A stretch of DNA of 42,034 nt from Actinomycetota bacterium (GTDB lineage Bacteria; Actinomycetota; UBA4738; HRBIN12), in contig VAYU01000069.1 of the NCBI GenBank assembly GCA_005884925.1, positions 1 to 42,034 on the forward strand, read 5' to 3'. Each line of letters opens with the position of its first letter. The first letter of the stretch is position 1. Of this stretch, positions 41,772 through 42,034 are shown one piece after another. Under the pieces are notes generated by a model. That model ran no database searches. It saw only the letters and a list, made by a program, of their open reading frames with translations, and had not been told where the DNA came from. The position numbers were made by a program, and so were the translations under genes.

Positions 41772-41777
41772 ACGCTA
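41772..41777 (-). promoter_or_regulatory. -10 element of the acyl-CoA dehydrogenase gene
   Basis: TAGCGT on the minus strand, 7 bases before the ATG at 41764, fits the leaderless pattern. Confidence 0.43.
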
Positions 41778-41819
41778 CCGCAGCGCAGGCCGCGACCGTC
41801 ACCGCGCCGCCCCGGCCGC

Positions 41820-42034
41820 TCAGGAGAGGAACTCGAGGCGGTCGCGGTGCTCTTCGAGCATCGCGACCGTCGCGTCGTCCAGCCGGTGATCCCGGTCGGG
41901 CTCTTCGGCGACCGGACGGTCGCCGAAGAGCTCCCCCGAGAGGTAGCGCTGCCCGGTGTCGGCGATCACGGTGACCAACCGGGTCAGCTCCGGGTGCTTG
42001 TCGGCGACCTTCAGCGCCGCGACCACGTTCATCC
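41820..42034 (-). CDS. Cysteine synthase-like PLP enzyme, C-terminal part
   Basis: Only the last 70 or so residues are in the window; the gene starts beyond the right edge. LVTVIADTGQRYLSGELFG is the characteristic C-terminal motif of O-acetylserine sulfhydrylase (CysK) and cystathionine beta-synthase-type enzymes (VTVxxDxGxRYLS). The tail after it, with DHRLDDATVAMLEEHRDRL, is longer than in typical CysK. It makes cysteine from O-acetylserine and sulfide in the usual case, but a CysM or CBS role cannot be separated from this fragment. Confidence 0.75.
   Translation of the reverse strand, partial: MNVVAALKVADKHPELTRLVTVIADTGQRYLSGELFGDRPVAEEPDRDHRLDDATVAMLEEHRDRLEFLS

Noticed and set aside
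1-42034. CRISPR arrays, tRNA or rRNA genes, insertion sequences
   Set aside because: I saw no regularly spaced repeats, no cloverleaf with a TTCGANTC-type arm that I could support, no transposase and no terminal inverted repeats.

Overview
The window is a GC-rich chromosomal segment of an actinobacterium-like organism, probably from a deep or poorly cultivated actinobacterial lineage. This rests on the base composition, the many starts that look leaderless behind a TAnnnT -10 element, an FGKRxR-type small protein, a CspA-type cold-shock protein, a TIGR03083/DinB-like protein and the overall gene content. The assignment is inference; no rRNA, tRNA or marker gene is present. About 41 protein genes are packed tightly on both strands. 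There is no CRISPR array, insertion sequence, prophage or RNA gene that I can support, and no gene-free stretch longer than 300 bases.

Layout. 1-451 (minus): two tandem related small genes of unknown function, the outer one cut by the window edge, downstream of an APC-family permease (511-2145) and separated from it by a strong hairpin. 2388-5281 (minus): a translationally coupled ilvD-thrC pair. 5367-9074 (plus): a PuuB-like amine oxidase and a secreted GH25 muramidase with unusual C-terminal domains. 9099-12155 (minus): an operon of a predicted exported protein, a PYROXD2-like flavoprotein and a methyltransferase. 12203-13562 (plus): a Tat-exported phosphoesterase broken by a frameshift. 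13566-14644: small membrane protein, cold-shock protein and a small charged protein. 14710-18106 (plus): PfkB-type kinase, esterase, aldo/keto reductase and YCII-like protein. 18152-20095: M19 dipeptidase and a GNAT acetyltransferase.

20110-24664 is a divergon: a second PYROXD2-like flavoprotein coupled to an ADP-forming acyl-CoA synthetase, divergent from a TetR regulator, with two similar operator-like sites between them. 24754-26975 holds a Ser-rich secreted peptide, csaA and an amidohydrolase. 27045-29442 is a coupled nucleoside hydrolase-ribokinase-lipoprotein operon. 29467-33265 (minus) holds a dimethylglycine/sarcosine dehydrogenase-like flavoprotein and a Rieske oxygenase, which together suggest stepwise N-demethylation of a quaternary amine such as glycine betaine. 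33361-35094 holds a MOSC protein, a DinB-like protein and an MgtC-like protein. 35102-40587 is a second divergon: class III aminotransferase plus alanine dehydrogenase against a PotDBC-type polyamine ABC importer that has no ATPase gene beside it. The right edge holds an acyl-CoA dehydrogenase and the end of a cysteine-synthase-like gene.

A theme across the window is uptake and oxidative or transaminative breakdown of amines, amino acids and nucleosides: APC permease, PuuB-like oxidase, betaine-type demethylation genes, PotDBC, amine transaminase and alanine dehydrogenase. Two features of gene expression recur: eight same-strand junctions with an exact 4-base NTGA stop/start overlap (a ninth, at potD/potB, would need a CTG start), and nine genes with a TAnnnT element 6-9 bases before the start codon and usually no ribosome binding site.
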